Assembly (NCBI RefSeq): GCF_001645105.1
Contig: NZ_LKEG01000026.1
Span: forward strand, 257,236 to 321,235
DNA: 64,000 nucleotides
Direction: 5' to 3'
Source of the DNA: Pseudomonas marginalis
GTDB taxonomy: Bacteria > Pseudomonadota > Gammaproteobacteria > Pseudomonadales > Pseudomonadaceae
The position numbers were made by a program, and so were the translations under genes. The notes below the pieces were generated by a model. It searched no databases. It worked only from the letters and a program-made list of their open reading frames with translations, and was not told the origin of the DNA. Shown one piece after another: positions 26,350 through 37,089 of this stretch. Numbering within the stretch: the stretch's first letter is position 1; each line of letters begins with the position of its first letter.

Positions 26350-26892
26350 CTAGACCGGCAAAATCAGCGGCAACAGGCGCGCGGTGTTGCGGGCGTCCTC
26401 CAGCGCACGATGTTGCTGGCCATGGAACTGCATTCCCGCCAGTTGCAGGGCGCCATTGAGGCCCAGGGGCTTGTCCAGGCGCCGGGCCTTGGCGAAGCGC
26501 TGCTTGAGGTTCACATGGGGCGTGTGGGCGAGTGCGCTGGCCAGGCCATGGCGTTGCCACTCCAGTTCAAGCTGCGCGCGGTCGTAGTCACCCCAACTGG
26601 CCCAGCCCTCCAGGCGTGCGTGGTGCTGGCCCAGCCAACGCTCGAACAGCGGCCACACCTCGGTGATCGGCGCCGCGCCGTCCATGTTCGCCTGGGTGAT
26701 GTGGGTCAGCTGGCGGCAGAAGGGCGTCAGCAATGGCCGCCGCAGCGGCCGCACAAAGCGCTGGAAGTGGTCCAGTTCGCGGCCCTGGCGGTTGACCAGG
26801 CTCGCGCCGATCTCGATGACTTCCATCTCCGTCACGGGCCAGCCGCCTTCATCCGTTGTGGCTTCAAGGTCAATAATCAGCCAATGAGGCAT
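26350..26892 (-). CDS. DEDDh-type 3'-5' exonuclease
   Basis: 180 residues of the RNase T/DnaQ fold. Exo I 'IIDLEATTD' (residues 6-14), Exo II region around 'LTHITQANMDGA', and Exo III 'HRALEDARNTARLL' (about 160-173) give the D-E-D-D-H set. The family includes ERI-1-like exonucleases and KapD. Substrate unknown. It is separated from atuF by 72 bases and may be an independent unit. Confidence 0.88.
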   Translation of the reverse strand: MPHWLIIDLEATTDEGGWPVTEMEVIEIGASLVNRQGRELDHFQRFVRPLRRPLLTPFCRQLTHITQANMDGAAPITEVWPLFERWLGQHHARLEGWASWGDYDRAQLELEWQRHGLASALAHTPHVNLKQRFAKARRLDKPLGLNGALQLAGMQFHGQQHRALEDARNTARLLPLILPV

Positions 26893-26964
26893 CGCGCAGG
26901 TTCCCGTACTCTTCCCTTTCTGTTGGGGGTAGAGCGTAGCCCGGCCCTGTAGTTCCGCCTAGGG

Positions 26965-28848
<1,884 letters not shown>

Positions 28849-28858
28849 TGTTGCGGTC

Positions 28859-29030
28859 CTCGAGTACACATCCATTTCTGCGGTAACGGCCGCAGATTCA
28901 AGCCTGCGTTCGGCCAGCGTGTTTGACGGGGCGCTCCCAGATCAAAAGCAAAGCGCCGCGGCCTTAGAGCCGACCGGTGTGGTTGTGGCGTACTCAGTAC
29001 AAATGTGGGAGGGGGCTTGCCCCCGATGGC
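28859..29030. repeat. Dispersed repeat copy B plus single REP
   Basis: Starts 'cgagtacacatccatttctg' just 11 bases upstream of the atuF start codon and shares several blocks with copy A at 19,802. It ends with one REP ('tgtgggagggggcttgcccc', from 29,004) that abuts the atuE stop codon at 29,032. The 238-base gap between atuE and atuF consists almost wholly of this element. Confidence 0.8.
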
Positions 29031-29031
29031 G

Positions 29032-29793
29032 TCATTTGCACCACCGAGGCTTTCTTTTCTGCACAAACGCCTGCGTCCCCTCAATCCCTTCCTCACTCCT
29101 TACCGCTTCGGCAAACCACTGCGCCCCACGGTCCAGCACGGCCTCAAGCGGTTCATCCACACTGGCCAGCAATAGGGATTTGGTCCGTCCATTCGCGCCC
29201 GGTGCGCAGCGCAGCACCTGTCCCAACACTTCATCCAGCCGTTCCGCCAATGCCTGCGGGTCGCGTTCGGTAAAGTGCACGACGCCCAGTCGCTCGGCTT
29301 CCAGGCCGTCAAAGCGCGCCGCGGTCAGCGCCAAGCGGCGAGCTTGGGTCAGGCCGATACGCTTGACCACAAACGGCGCGATTTGCGCCGGCAGTAAGCC
29401 CAGGCTGGTTTCCGGCAGGCCGAATTGCGCCTGGTGATCGGCGATGGCGATATCACTCACGCACGCCAGCCCAAAGCCGCCGCCCAGCACCGCGCCTTGC
29501 AGCACCACGATCACGACTTGCGGTACCGCTTCGACTTCCTGCAGCAAGGTGCCGAACGCGCGGTTCAGCGCCTGGAGTTGATTGCCCGCAGTGACCAGGT
29601 CCTTCACATCGGCGCCGGCGCAGAAGTGCCCGCCGGCCCCGCTGATCACCAGTGCGCGGACCTGGCTGTCCAATTGCGCCAGCACCGTGCGCAGTTCGTT
29701 GACCATCTCCAGGCTCATCGCATTGCGGTTTTCCGGGCGGTTGAGGGTGATGTGCAGCACGCCTTTATGGGGTTCGAGCAATAGGGTGTTCAT
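29032..29793 (-). CDS. atuE: Isohexenylglutaconyl-CoA hydratase AtuE
   Basis: 253-residue enoyl-CoA hydratase/isomerase family protein. Oxyanion-hole motifs 'GAGGHFCAGADVKDL' (about 50-64) and 'GAVLGGGFGLACVSDIAIA' (about 98-116) are clear. The start ATG at 29,793 overlaps the atuD stop (ATGA). It hydrates isohexenylglutaconyl-CoA in the citronellol/geraniol pathway, if the neighbours are read correctly; by sequence alone it could be LiuC-like. Confidence 0.92.
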   Translation of the reverse strand: MNTLLLEPHKGVLHITLNRPENRNAMSLEMVNELRTVLAQLDSQVRALVISGAGGHFCAGADVKDLVTAGNQLQALNRAFGTLLQEVEAVPQVVIVVLQGAVLGGGFGLACVSDIAIADHQAQFGLPETSLGLLPAQIAPFVVKRIGLTQARRLALTAARFDGLEAERLGVVHFTERDPQALAERLDEVLGQVLRCAPGANGRTKSLLLASVDEPLEAVLDRGAQWFAEAVRSEEGIEGTQAFVQKRKPRWCK

Positions 29794-30947
29794 GGCTTTT
29801 TCCCAGGCAAGGTGCCCATCAGTTTGCAGAGGATGCCCAGCATGATTTCGTCGGCGCCGCCGCCGATCGAGACCAGGCGCACATCGCGATAGGCGCGGGC
29901 AACGGGGTTGTCCCACATGAAGCCCATGCCGCCCCAGTATTGCAGGCAGCTGTCGCTGACTTCTCGGCCCAGGCGCCCGGCCTTGAGCTTGGCCATGGAG
30001 GCCAGGCGAGTCACGTCCTGGCCTTTGATGTATTGCTCGGTGGCCTGGTAGACCAGCGCGCGCAGGCATTCGATTTCGGTGGAGAGTTCGGCCAGGCGAA
30101 AGTGGATGACCTGGTTGTCGATCAGCGCCTTGCCGAAGGTCTGGCGCTCCTTGCAGTATTCGATGGTGCTGTCGATGCAATGCTCCAGGCCCTTGATCAT
30201 GTTGGCCGCGCCGAACAGGCGTTCTTCCTGGAACTGCAGCATTTGCATCATGAACCCCGCGCCCTCGTGACCGATGCGGTTGCGCTGCGGCACGCGCACG
30301 CCGTCGAAGAACACCTGGGCGGTCTCGGAGCTGTGCATGCCGAGTTTTTCCAGGGGCGGACTGACGCTGATGCCGGGGGTGTTCATCGGCACCATGATCA
30401 GCGATTTGTTGATGTGCGGCTTGTCGTCGGAGGTGTTGGCCAGCAGGCAGATGAAGTCGGCGCTGGGTGAGTTGGTGATCCACATTTTGCTGCCGTTGAT
30501 CACATAGTCGTCGCCGTCCTTGCGCGCATGGGTTTTCAGCCCGGCCACGTCGGAACCGGCGCCGGCTTCCGAGACACCGATGCAGCCGACCTGCTCGCCG
30601 CTGATGGCCGGACGCAGGAATTCATCCCGCAACTCATCGGAGCCGAAGCGGGCGAGGGCGGGGGTGCACATGTCGGTCTGCACGCCGATGGACATGGGAA
30701 TGCCGCCGCAGTGAACGGTGCCGAATTCCTCGGCGGCGACGATGGAATAGCTGTAGTCCAGGCCCATGCCGCCGAATTTTTCCGGCTTGGAGATGCCCAG
30801 CAGCCCGAGGTCGCCGGCCTTGCGGAAAATGTCGTGGATGGGAAAGCGCCCGGCCTTTTCCCATTCGTCGACGTGGGGGTTGATCTCGCGATCGACGAAG
30901 GCGCGGACGGTGCGGCGCAGTTCCTGGTGTTCCTGGGTAAAGATCAT
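29790..30947 (-). CDS. atuD: Citronellyl-CoA dehydrogenase AtuD
   Basis: 385-residue acyl-CoA dehydrogenase with FAD-binding signature 'GCIGVSEAGAGSDVAGLKT' and 'KMWITNSPSADFICLLAN'. At the usual C-terminal catalytic Glu position the sequence reads 'MWDNPVARAYRD' (Asp in its place); an alternative Glu is in 'FQEERLFGAANM', as in isovaleryl-CoA dehydrogenases that act on branched substrates. Converts citronellyl-CoA to geranyl-CoA. 46 bases separate it from atuC. Confidence 0.92.
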   Translation of the reverse strand: MIFTQEHQELRRTVRAFVDREINPHVDEWEKAGRFPIHDIFRKAGDLGLLGISKPEKFGGMGLDYSYSIVAAEEFGTVHCGGIPMSIGVQTDMCTPALARFGSDELRDEFLRPAISGEQVGCIGVSEAGAGSDVAGLKTHARKDGDDYVINGSKMWITNSPSADFICLLANTSDDKPHINKSLIMVPMNTPGISVSPPLEKLGMHSSETAQVFFDGVRVPQRNRIGHEGAGFMMQMLQFQEERLFGAANMIKGLEHCIDSTIEYCKERQTFGKALIDNQVIHFRLAELSTEIECLRALVYQATEQYIKGQDVTRLASMAKLKAGRLGREVSDSCLQYWGGMGFMWDNPVARAYRDVRLVSIGGGADEIMLGILCKLMGTLPGKKP

Positions 30948-30993
30948 TTTTTATTGTTCTCCTTATCGCGACGCGGAGCGTCTCGGGCGAAAT

Positions 30994-32610
30994 TTAGAGA
31001 CGCGCTACACCGAAGGTATTGGCTTGCAACTCACGCACCTCGGCCTCGTGGCAGATATCCAGCACAAAGCCCAGCAACGTCCGCGTATCCCGTGGATCAA
31101 TCAGCCCGTCGTCCCACAGATTCGCGCTGCCATACAGCGCAGTGGACTGGCCGTCGAGCTTCTGCGCGGTGACCTGTTCCAGCATGTCCAGCACCTTGGG
31201 ATCTGGCACCAGGCCGTCCTTCAACTGCTTGGCCTCGGTGACGATACGCAGCACCTTGCCCGCCTGGGCGCCGCCCATCACCGCCGTGCGGCTGTTGGGC
31301 CAGGCGAAGATGAAGCGTGGGTCCAGGCCACGGCCGCACATCGCATAATTGCCGGCGCCGTAGGAGCCGCCGACCACAATCGTGAGTTTAGGCACTCGTG
31401 CATTGGCCACCGCCTGGATCATCTTCGCGCCGTGCTTGATCACCCCTTGTTGCTCCGACTCGGTGCCCACCATGAAACCGGTGGTGTTGTGCAGGAACAG
31501 CAGCGGCGTGCGGCTCTGGTCGCACAGTTGGATAAACTGCGCGGCCTTGCTCGCACCCTTGGGCGTGATGGGGCCGTTGTTGCCGATCACCCCGACGGCA
31601 CGCCCCTGGATATGCAGGTGGCCGCACACGGTGTGGGCGTCGAACTCGCCCTTGAATTCGAGGAAGTGCGAGCCGTCGGCCAGGCGTGCGAGGATTTCAC
31701 GCACGTCGTAGGGTTTTTTCGGGTCATCCGGGATCAGGCCCAGCAGCTCTTCGATGGGGTACAGCGGCTCGGCGTAAGCGCGTCGGGGCGCCGGCGGCAG
31801 GCGATCATTCCAGGGCAGCAGGCTGACAATCTCACGGGCGATGCGCACGCCGTCGGCGTCATTTTCTGCCAGGTATTCGGCGGTGCCGGCGGTTTGGGCG
31901 TGCATTTCGGCGCCACCCAGTTCTTCGTCGGTGGCCACTTCGCCGGTCGCGGCTTTGAGCAGCGGCGGGCCCGCGAGGAACAGCTTGGCGCGGCCGCGCA
32001 CCACCACCACGTAATCCGACAGCCCCGGCTGATAGGCGCCGCCCGCCGTGGCCGAGCCATGCACCACGGTGATTTGCGGCAAGCCCAGGGCCGACAGGCG
32101 CGCCTGGTTGGCGAAGCTGCGCGCACCCTCGACGAAAATCTCGGCGGCGTAGTTGAGGTTGGCACCGCCGCTTTCGGCGAGGGTCACCACCGGCAGTTTG
32201 TTCTCCATGGCGATCTGTTGCAGGCGCAGGGATTTTTTCAAGCCGGAAGGGGAAATAGTCCCACCCTTGATCGCGCTGTTATTGGCCACCACCAGCATGC
32301 GCACGCCGCTGACGTAGCCGATGCCGGCGATCAACCCACCGCCGGCGGCGCTGCCGTCCTTGTCGTCGTGCAGCTTGTAGCCGGCCAGGCTGGCCAGTTC
32401 CAGGAACGGCGCGCCGGGGTCCAGCAGCAGGTTGAGGCGCTCACGGGGCAGCAGTTGGCCGCGCTTGTCGAACTTGGGCTTGGCTTCCTGGGCCTTGGCG
32501 AGCAGGTTGTGTTCCAGTTGGTGCAGCTGGGCGATGGCCGCCAGCATGGCCTCGCGGTTTTGCGCGAACTGGGCGCTGTGGGCGTCGATCAAGGATTCAA
32601 TCACCGGCAT
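30994..32610 (-). CDS. atuC: Geranyl-CoA carboxylase beta subunit AtuC
   Basis: 538-residue carboxyltransferase. N- and C-terminal crotonase-like halves are visible: 'LVVANNSAIKGGTISP', 'ESGGANLNYAAEIF', then 'LLFLHNTTGFMVGTESEQQG' and 'YAMCGRGLDPRFIFAWPNS'. It transfers CO2 from the biotin on AtuF to geranyl-CoA. It starts 3 bases after atuB ends. Confidence 0.93.
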   Translation of the reverse strand: MPVIESLIDAHSAQFAQNREAMLAAIAQLHQLEHNLLAKAQEAKPKFDKRGQLLPRERLNLLLDPGAPFLELASLAGYKLHDDKDGSAAGGGLIAGIGYVSGVRMLVVANNSAIKGGTISPSGLKKSLRLQQIAMENKLPVVTLAESGGANLNYAAEIFVEGARSFANQARLSALGLPQITVVHGSATAGGAYQPGLSDYVVVVRGRAKLFLAGPPLLKAATGEVATDEELGGAEMHAQTAGTAEYLAENDADGVRIAREIVSLLPWNDRLPPAPRRAYAEPLYPIEELLGLIPDDPKKPYDVREILARLADGSHFLEFKGEFDAHTVCGHLHIQGRAVGVIGNNGPITPKGASKAAQFIQLCDQSRTPLLFLHNTTGFMVGTESEQQGVIKHGAKMIQAVANARVPKLTIVVGGSYGAGNYAMCGRGLDPRFIFAWPNSRTAVMGGAQAGKVLRIVTEAKQLKDGLVPDPKVLDMLEQVTAQKLDGQSTALYGSANLWDDGLIDPRDTRTLLGFVLDICHEAEVRELQANTFGVARL

Positions 32611-32613
32611 GGT

Positions 32614-33486
32614 TTATTGCTCCGCCTTGAGCACATCCGGCAGGTAGGCGCGGTGGAAGCCATTGAAGGGCTCACTCGGCGCCTGCGCCTTGTGCAACGG
32701 CCAGGCGCGGCTGCCCAGGCTGGCGGCACCGTCGATGCGCAGGGTGCTGCCGCTGATAAAGGCGGCGGCGGGGCTGAGCAGGAACACGATGGCCGCGCTG
32801 ACTTCCGACTCCGTGCCGATACGCTTGAGCGGCACGTGTTCGCGCAAGGTCGGGATCACTGCCTTGAACGCGCCTTCGTAGGTGTCCATGCCGCTGGAGG
32901 CTATCCAGCCCGGCGCCACGGCGTTGACCCGCACGCCGGCATACCCCCATTCGAAGGCGGCGGTCTTGGTGAAGTTGTCCATGCCGGCGCGCGCCGCACC
33001 CGAGTGACCCATGCCGGGCATACCGCCCCACATGTCGGCGAGCATGTTGACGATGGCGCCGCCGTGCTTGCTCATGGATTGGTTGAACACTTCCCGTGCC
33101 ACCAGGAAACCGCCGACGAGGTTGGTGCGCAGTACGGTTTCGAAGCCTTTCTGGTTGATTGAAGCCAGTGGCGAGGGGTACTGGCCGCCGGCGTTATTCA
33201 CCAAACCATGGAGTTGACCGTGGTCATTCAGGACTTGGCCAACCAGTGCCTTCACTGCTTCTTCATCACGAATGTCGCAGGCCTGCCAATGGGCGATGCC
33301 ACCGTCTTCAGCGATTTCCGCCGCGACCGCTTGCAGCTTTTCCGGCTTGCGTCCCACCAGAATCACCTGTGCACCCAGCGCCGCCAATTCATGCGCAGTG
33401 CAACGGCCGATGCCACTGCCTCCGCCGGTGACCATCACGGTTTGCCCCTGGAACAGGTCGGCTTTGAAGATTGAGTCGAAGGCCAC
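32614..33486 (-). CDS. atuB: Short-chain dehydrogenase AtuB
   Basis: 290 residues from a GTG at 33,486 with AGGAG 7 bases upstream. Rossmann motif 'VTGGGSGIGRCTA' near residue 17 and 'LVNNAGGQYPSP' near 92 mark an NAD(P)-dependent SDR. The usual YxxxK is replaced: the segment reads 'GHSGAARAGMDNFTKT', so the catalytic Tyr is Ala, as in enoyl-reductase/peroxisomal trans-2-enoyl-type SDRs. Proposed oxidoreductase of the terpene pathway; exact step unsure. It lies 13 bases after atuA. Confidence 0.88.
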   Translation of the reverse strand: MAFDSIFKADLFQGQTVMVTGGGSGIGRCTAHELAALGAQVILVGRKPEKLQAVAAEIAEDGGIAHWQACDIRDEEAVKALVGQVLNDHGQLHGLVNNAGGQYPSPLASINQKGFETVLRTNLVGGFLVAREVFNQSMSKHGGAIVNMLADMWGGMPGMGHSGAARAGMDNFTKTAAFEWGYAGVRVNAVAPGWIASSGMDTYEGAFKAVIPTLREHVPLKRIGTESEVSAAIVFLLSPAAAFISGSTLRIDGAASLGSRAWPLHKAQAPSEPFNGFHRAYLPDVLKAEQ

Positions 33487-33499
33487 GGCAACGCTCCTG

Positions 33500-35278
33500 T
33501 CAGTTGAGAAAATCGGCGATGTGTTGCGGCACGGCAATGGGGATGTCCAGCAGTTGCTGGGCGAAGGCTTTGCCTTGCGGGTCGATGCGCAGGCTGGCGA
33601 TGCCGCCACCGCCCAAGGCGTTTTCCAGCAGGAAATTGAGGCTGTGGCTGCCGGGCAAATACCAGCGCTCGACGCGGCCGTGCACGGGGTCCAGCACGTG
33701 GCCCATCCAATCGACGATGACTTCCGGGGTCAGCGCCTCGGCGATCCACGGCAGGTAGTCGGGATCGCGCGCGATCACGCCGATGTTGCTGTGGTTACCC
33801 TTGTCGCCTGAACGCGCCACGGCCAGTTTCACCAGCGGCACGCTGGCGTCGGCGCGCCCTTGGGGCTTGGGTGGGGCTATCGGCGCGTCGGGCAGGGTGG
33901 GCGCATCGGCCATCGGCAATGCGCAGGCGTGGCGTTCGCCCTGGAAGTCGATCAGCACGTCACAGGACGCCTTATCGATCAGGAAAGAAAACAGTCGGAT
34001 CAACGGATACACCGTCGGTCGCCCGCCGACGATGCCGGTCAGGCCCGGGGCCATGCCGGTGGCGGCCTGGGCAATCTCGCGGGCGAACAGCACCAATGCC
34101 TGTTTGCTCGGGTGACGCACCGCCAGTTTCGCCACCACTTCGCGGCAGTCCTGGCGCATCGCGTGGGCGCCGTAGGTGGCTTCGCTGCCGAGCAGTTCGA
34201 TGTTCACTTCGGTGTAAGGCGCCCAGCCGCGTTGGCTGAAGAGCTCCGAGGTCTTGTTGATGATCGCCTGGCTGACCCGTTCGGCCTTGGCCACCGCATC
34301 GATGCCGGCGATCAGGCAACTGGCGGTGCAACGGAAACCGTCCGGGTACGTGGCGCTGACTTTGTACTGCTCGGTCGGCGGCGAGCCCTTGGCGCCGTGC
34401 AGGCGTACGCAGTGTTTGCCTTGCTGCTGCAACTTGACCTGGCTGAAGTCGCAGATCACATCCGGCAGCAGGTACGCGCGGGGGTCGCCGATTTCATACA
34501 GCAACTGTTCGGCCACGCTGAGTTCGCTGATCAACCCGCCGGTGCCGTCGACCTTGTTGACGGTGAACTGGCCGTCGGCGCTGACCTCGACGATGGGGAA
34601 ACCGATGTGCTCGTAGTCCGGCACGTCGCGCCAATCGGTGAAGTTGCCACCGGTGCACTGCGCGCCACATTCGATGATATGCCCGGCCAGTGCGGCCTGG
34701 GCGAGGCGGTCGTAGTCCTGCCATGACCAGTTGAATTCATGCACCAGCGCCGCGCTGACCACCGCGCTGTCCACCACCCGGCCGGTGATGACGATATCCG
34801 CCCCCAGCTGCAGCGCCTGGGTAATGCCCGGTGCGCCCAAGTAGGCGTTGGCGGACACGCACATCGGCGGCAGCGGCGTGCCGTTGAACATGTCGGTGAT
34901 GCCGGGCAATTGCTTGAGTTGGGGCTGCAGGTCATCGCCCAGCAGCACGGCGATTTTCAGTGCAACGCCTGCCTTGTCGCAGGCTGCTTGCAAGGCCGCG
35001 GCGCAGGCTTGGGGGTGGATGCCGCCGGCGTTGCTGATCACGCGAATGCCTTGGCGCTGGATTTCCGCCAGCAAGGGCGTAAGCACGTCGACGAAGTCTG
35101 TGGCATAGCCCGCCTGGGGATCTTTCATGCGCGCCCCGGCGAGAATCGACATCGTGACTTCCGCCAGGTAGTCGAAGACCAGGTAATCCAGTGCGCCGCC
35201 CTGTACCAATTGGGCGGCGGCGGTGCAGGTGTCGCCCCAGAAGGCGCTGGCGCAGCCGATACGAACCGTCTTGCTCAT
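33500..35278 (-). CDS. atuA: Acyclic terpene utilization protein AtuA
   Basis: 592 residues of the AtuA family (formerly DUF1446). Visible family parts: '[11 protein letters not shown]' at the start, '[18 protein letters not shown]', '[12 protein letters not shown]', and near the C-terminus '[17 protein letters not shown]'. Essential for growth on citronellol in P. aeruginosa, though its exact chemistry is not settled. First gene of the atu operon, transcribed away from atuR. Confidence 0.93.
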   Translation of the reverse strand: MSKTVRIGCASAFWGDTCTAAAQLVQGGALDYLVFDYLAEVTMSILAGARMKDPQAGYATDFVDVLTPLLAEIQRQGIRVISNAGGIHPQACAAALQAACDKAGVALKIAVLLGDDLQPQLKQLPGITDMFNGTPLPPMCVSANAYLGAPGITQALQLGADIVITGRVVDSAVVSAALVHEFNWSWQDYDRLAQAALAGHIIECGAQCTGGNFTDWRDVPDYEHIGFPIVEVSADGQFTVNKVDGTGGLISELSVAEQLLYEIGDPRAYLLPDVICDFSQVKLQQQGKHCVRLHGAKGSPPTEQYKVSATYPDGFRCTASCLIAGIDAVAKAERVSQAIINKTSELFSQRGWAPYTEVNIELLGSEATYGAHAMRQDCREVVAKLAVRHPSKQALVLFAREIAQAATGMAPGLTGIVGGRPTVYPLIRLFSFLIDKASCDVLIDFQGERHACALPMADAPTLPDAPIAPPKPQGRADASVPLVKLAVARSGDKGNHSNIGVIARDPDYLPWIAEALTPEVIVDWMGHVLDPVHGRVERWYLPGSHSLNFLLENALGGGGIASLRIDPQGKAFAQQLLDIPIAVPQHIADFLN

Positions 35279-35314
35279 GAGAAAACCTTCCTCGAATGGC
35301 TGGTAGCGAGACTA

Positions 35315-35330
35315 CCAAGCAAGCGCTTGG
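35315..35330 (-). promoter_or_regulatory. AtuR operator 1
   Basis: CCAAGCAAGCGCTTGG holds the perfect 10-bp palindrome CAAGCGCTTG (35,320-35,329). It is the exact reverse complement of operator 2. It lies 37 bases before the atuA start, on the atuA side of the divergent gap. AtuR of P. aeruginosa is a TetR repressor binding inverted repeats in this gap. Confidence 0.8.
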
Positions 35331-35357
35331 TTTGTAAACTCCGCGCACAAGTTTTAG

Positions 35358-35373
35358 CCAAGCGCTTGCTTGG
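35358..35373 (+). promoter_or_regulatory. AtuR operator 2
   Basis: CCAAGCGCTTGCTTGG, the 16-base inverted copy of operator 1; palindromic core at 35,359-35,368. Core centres are 39 bases apart, almost four helical turns, so two AtuR dimers could sit on the same DNA face. It is 58 bases before the atuR start. Confidence 0.8.
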
Positions 35374-35431
35374 GTGGCTGCCACGGCCTAAATTGCCGCC
35401 CAAGACGTCCGTGGAAGTAGAGGAGAGAGGC

Positions 35432-36055
35432 ATGGATGAGCAAAAAGCCCTGCGGGTGATGCGCACCATGGTCGATGGCGGCCAGTTGACCGACCCCGAC
35501 AGTGCCCGTGGCAAGCTGCTGCAAACCGCGGCCCACCTGTTTCGCAACAAGGGCTTCGAGCGCACCACCGTGCGCGACCTGGCCAGTGCGGTGGGCATTC
35601 AGTCCGGGAGCATCTTTCATCACTTCAAGAGCAAGGACGAGATCCTGCGCGCGGTGATGGAAGAAACCATCCACTACAACACCGCGATGATGCGCGCTTC
35701 GCTGGAAGAGGCGACCAACGTGCGCGAGCGGGTGCTGGCGCTGATCCGTTGCGAATTGCAGTCGATCATGGGCGGCAGCGGCGAGGCCATGGCAGTGCTG
35801 GTGTACGAGTGGCGCTCGCTCTCGGCCGAAGGCCAGGCCCAGGTGCTGGCCCTGCGCGATGTGTATGAGGCGCTCTGGCTGCAAGTATTGGGCGAGGCCA
35901 AGGACGCCGGCTATATCCGCGGCGATGTGTTTATCGCCCGGCGGTTCCTCACCGGCGCCTTGTCCTGGACCACCACCTGGTTTCGCGCAGAGGGCAGCCT
36001 GACGCTTGAGCAACTGGCCGAAGAAGCCCTGTTGATGGTTCTGAAAGCCGATTGA
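35432..36055 (+). CDS. atuR: TetR-family repressor AtuR
   Basis: 207 residues from the ATG at 35,432 (AGGAGAGAGG upstream). N-terminal helix-turn-helix 'TTVRDLASAVGIQSGSIFHH' at about residues 47-66, then an all-helical ligand domain. Divergent from atuA and flanked by matching operators, so it probably represses the atu operon and itself until a terpenoyl-CoA binds. Confidence 0.93.
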   Translation: MDEQKALRVMRTMVDGGQLTDPDSARGKLLQTAAHLFRNKGFERTTVRDLASAVGIQSGSIFHHFKSKDEILRAVMEETIHYNTAMMRASLEEATNVRERVLALIRCELQSIMGGSGEAMAVLVYEWRSLSAEGQAQVLALRDVYEALWLQVLGEAKDAGYIRGDVFIARRFLTGALSWTTTWFRAEGSLTLEQLAEEALLMVLKAD

Positions 36056-36149
36056 GACGCAAGCTATTAATTTGCCGATGGAAAGTTGTCTCGCCAGACA
36101 AAAACGCCTAGCTTATCGGCATTAGTGTTTTTGAACGGTGTGTGCCTTG

Positions 36150-36938
36150 ATGTTTTCGCCATGGCGGCTGGCTGCAGGACTTACCTTTTGGGCACTGGGC
36201 ACCGCGTGGTGGATGCCGGCTTCGGCTGCGCAATTAGTGCGCATCGGCGCGGCACATTTCCCTCCCTACACCGTTCGCCCCGAGCAGGGCGCCGACACCG
36301 GTTTGCTGCCGCAACTGGTCGAGGCCCTGAACGCCTCGCAAACCGACTACCAATTTGTCTTGGTGCCCACCTCCATTCCGCGACGCTTTCGCGATTTCGA
36401 GCAGGGCCGGGTTGATATGGCTATCTTCGAAAACCCTGACTGGGGCTGGCAGAAGATTCCCCACACCACCGTCGACATGGGCCTGGAAGACGCGGAAATC
36501 TTTGTCGCCCAGCGTGCGTCCGGTCGCGACCAAGGCTATTTCGCTGACCTCAACGGCAAACGCCTGGCGGTGTTCAGCGGTTATCACTACGCCTTCGCCC
36601 ACTTCAACCCCGACCCCAAGTACATGGCCGAGCACTTCAATGCCTCGTTGACCTACTCCCATGACAGCAACCTGCTGATGGTCGCGCGCGGGCGTGCCGA
36701 CATCGCCTTGGTGACCCGTTCGTACCTGAGTGACTTTATGGTGCGCAACGCGGAGATGGCCGGGCAGTTCCTGGTGTCGGAACGCATCGACCAGGTGTAT
36801 CACCACTACGCATTGCTGCGCCCGAAAGCGCCGATCACGGGGGAGGCGTTTGCCGCGTTGCTCAAGCACTTGCGTGACGATGGCGAGATGTTGAAGATTT
36901 TCGAGCCGTATCGCATTGATGTGATGGCGGTGCCCTGA
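36150..36938 (+). CDS. Periplasmic solute-binding protein (SBP_bac_3-like)
   Basis: 262 residues. Signal peptide with cut after 'WWMPASA' (about residue 26), then a two-lobed solute-binding fold ('VRIGAAHFPPYTV', 'LLPQLVEALNA', 'YFADLNGKRLAVFSGYHY'). The start is the ATG at 36,150; a GTG at 36,138 is possible. No permease or ATPase gene is next to it, so it may serve a remote transporter or act as a sensor partner. Ligand unknown. Confidence 0.8.
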   Translation: MFSPWRLAAGLTFWALGTAWWMPASAAQLVRIGAAHFPPYTVRPEQGADTGLLPQLVEALNASQTDYQFVLVPTSIPRRFRDFEQGRVDMAIFENPDWGWQKIPHTTVDMGLEDAEIFVAQRASGRDQGYFADLNGKRLAVFSGYHYAFAHFNPDPKYMAEHFNASLTYSHDSNLLMVARGRADIALVTRSYLSDFMVRNAEMAGQFLVSERIDQVYHHYALLRPKAPITGEAFAALLKHLRDDGEMLKIFEPYRIDVMAVP

Positions 36939-36975
36939 CAGGTACAACACCGATCAAAAGTGTGGCGCGAGCTTG

Positions 36976-37062
36976 TGTGGGAGCTGGCTTGCCTGCGATA
37001 GCATCAACTCGGTGCAACTGAAAAACCGAGGTGCCTGCATCGCAGGCAAGCCAGCTCCCACA
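36976..37062. repeat. REP-type inverted pair
   Basis: 'tgtgggagctggcttgcctg' faces 'caggcaagccagctcccaca'; the arms are perfect over more than 20 bases with a spacer of about 40. A third REP subtype compared with 5251 and 16,132. It lies between the convergent solute-binding gene and pvdS. Confidence 0.9.
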
Positions 37063-37089
37063 TAAGGCGCACATTTCATCTGCTGGGGA

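Noticed and set aside
30766..33162. A 798-codon plus-strand frame opposite atuC and atuB
   Set aside because: Shadow of atuC and atuB, whose motifs and coupled starts are clear on the minus strand.
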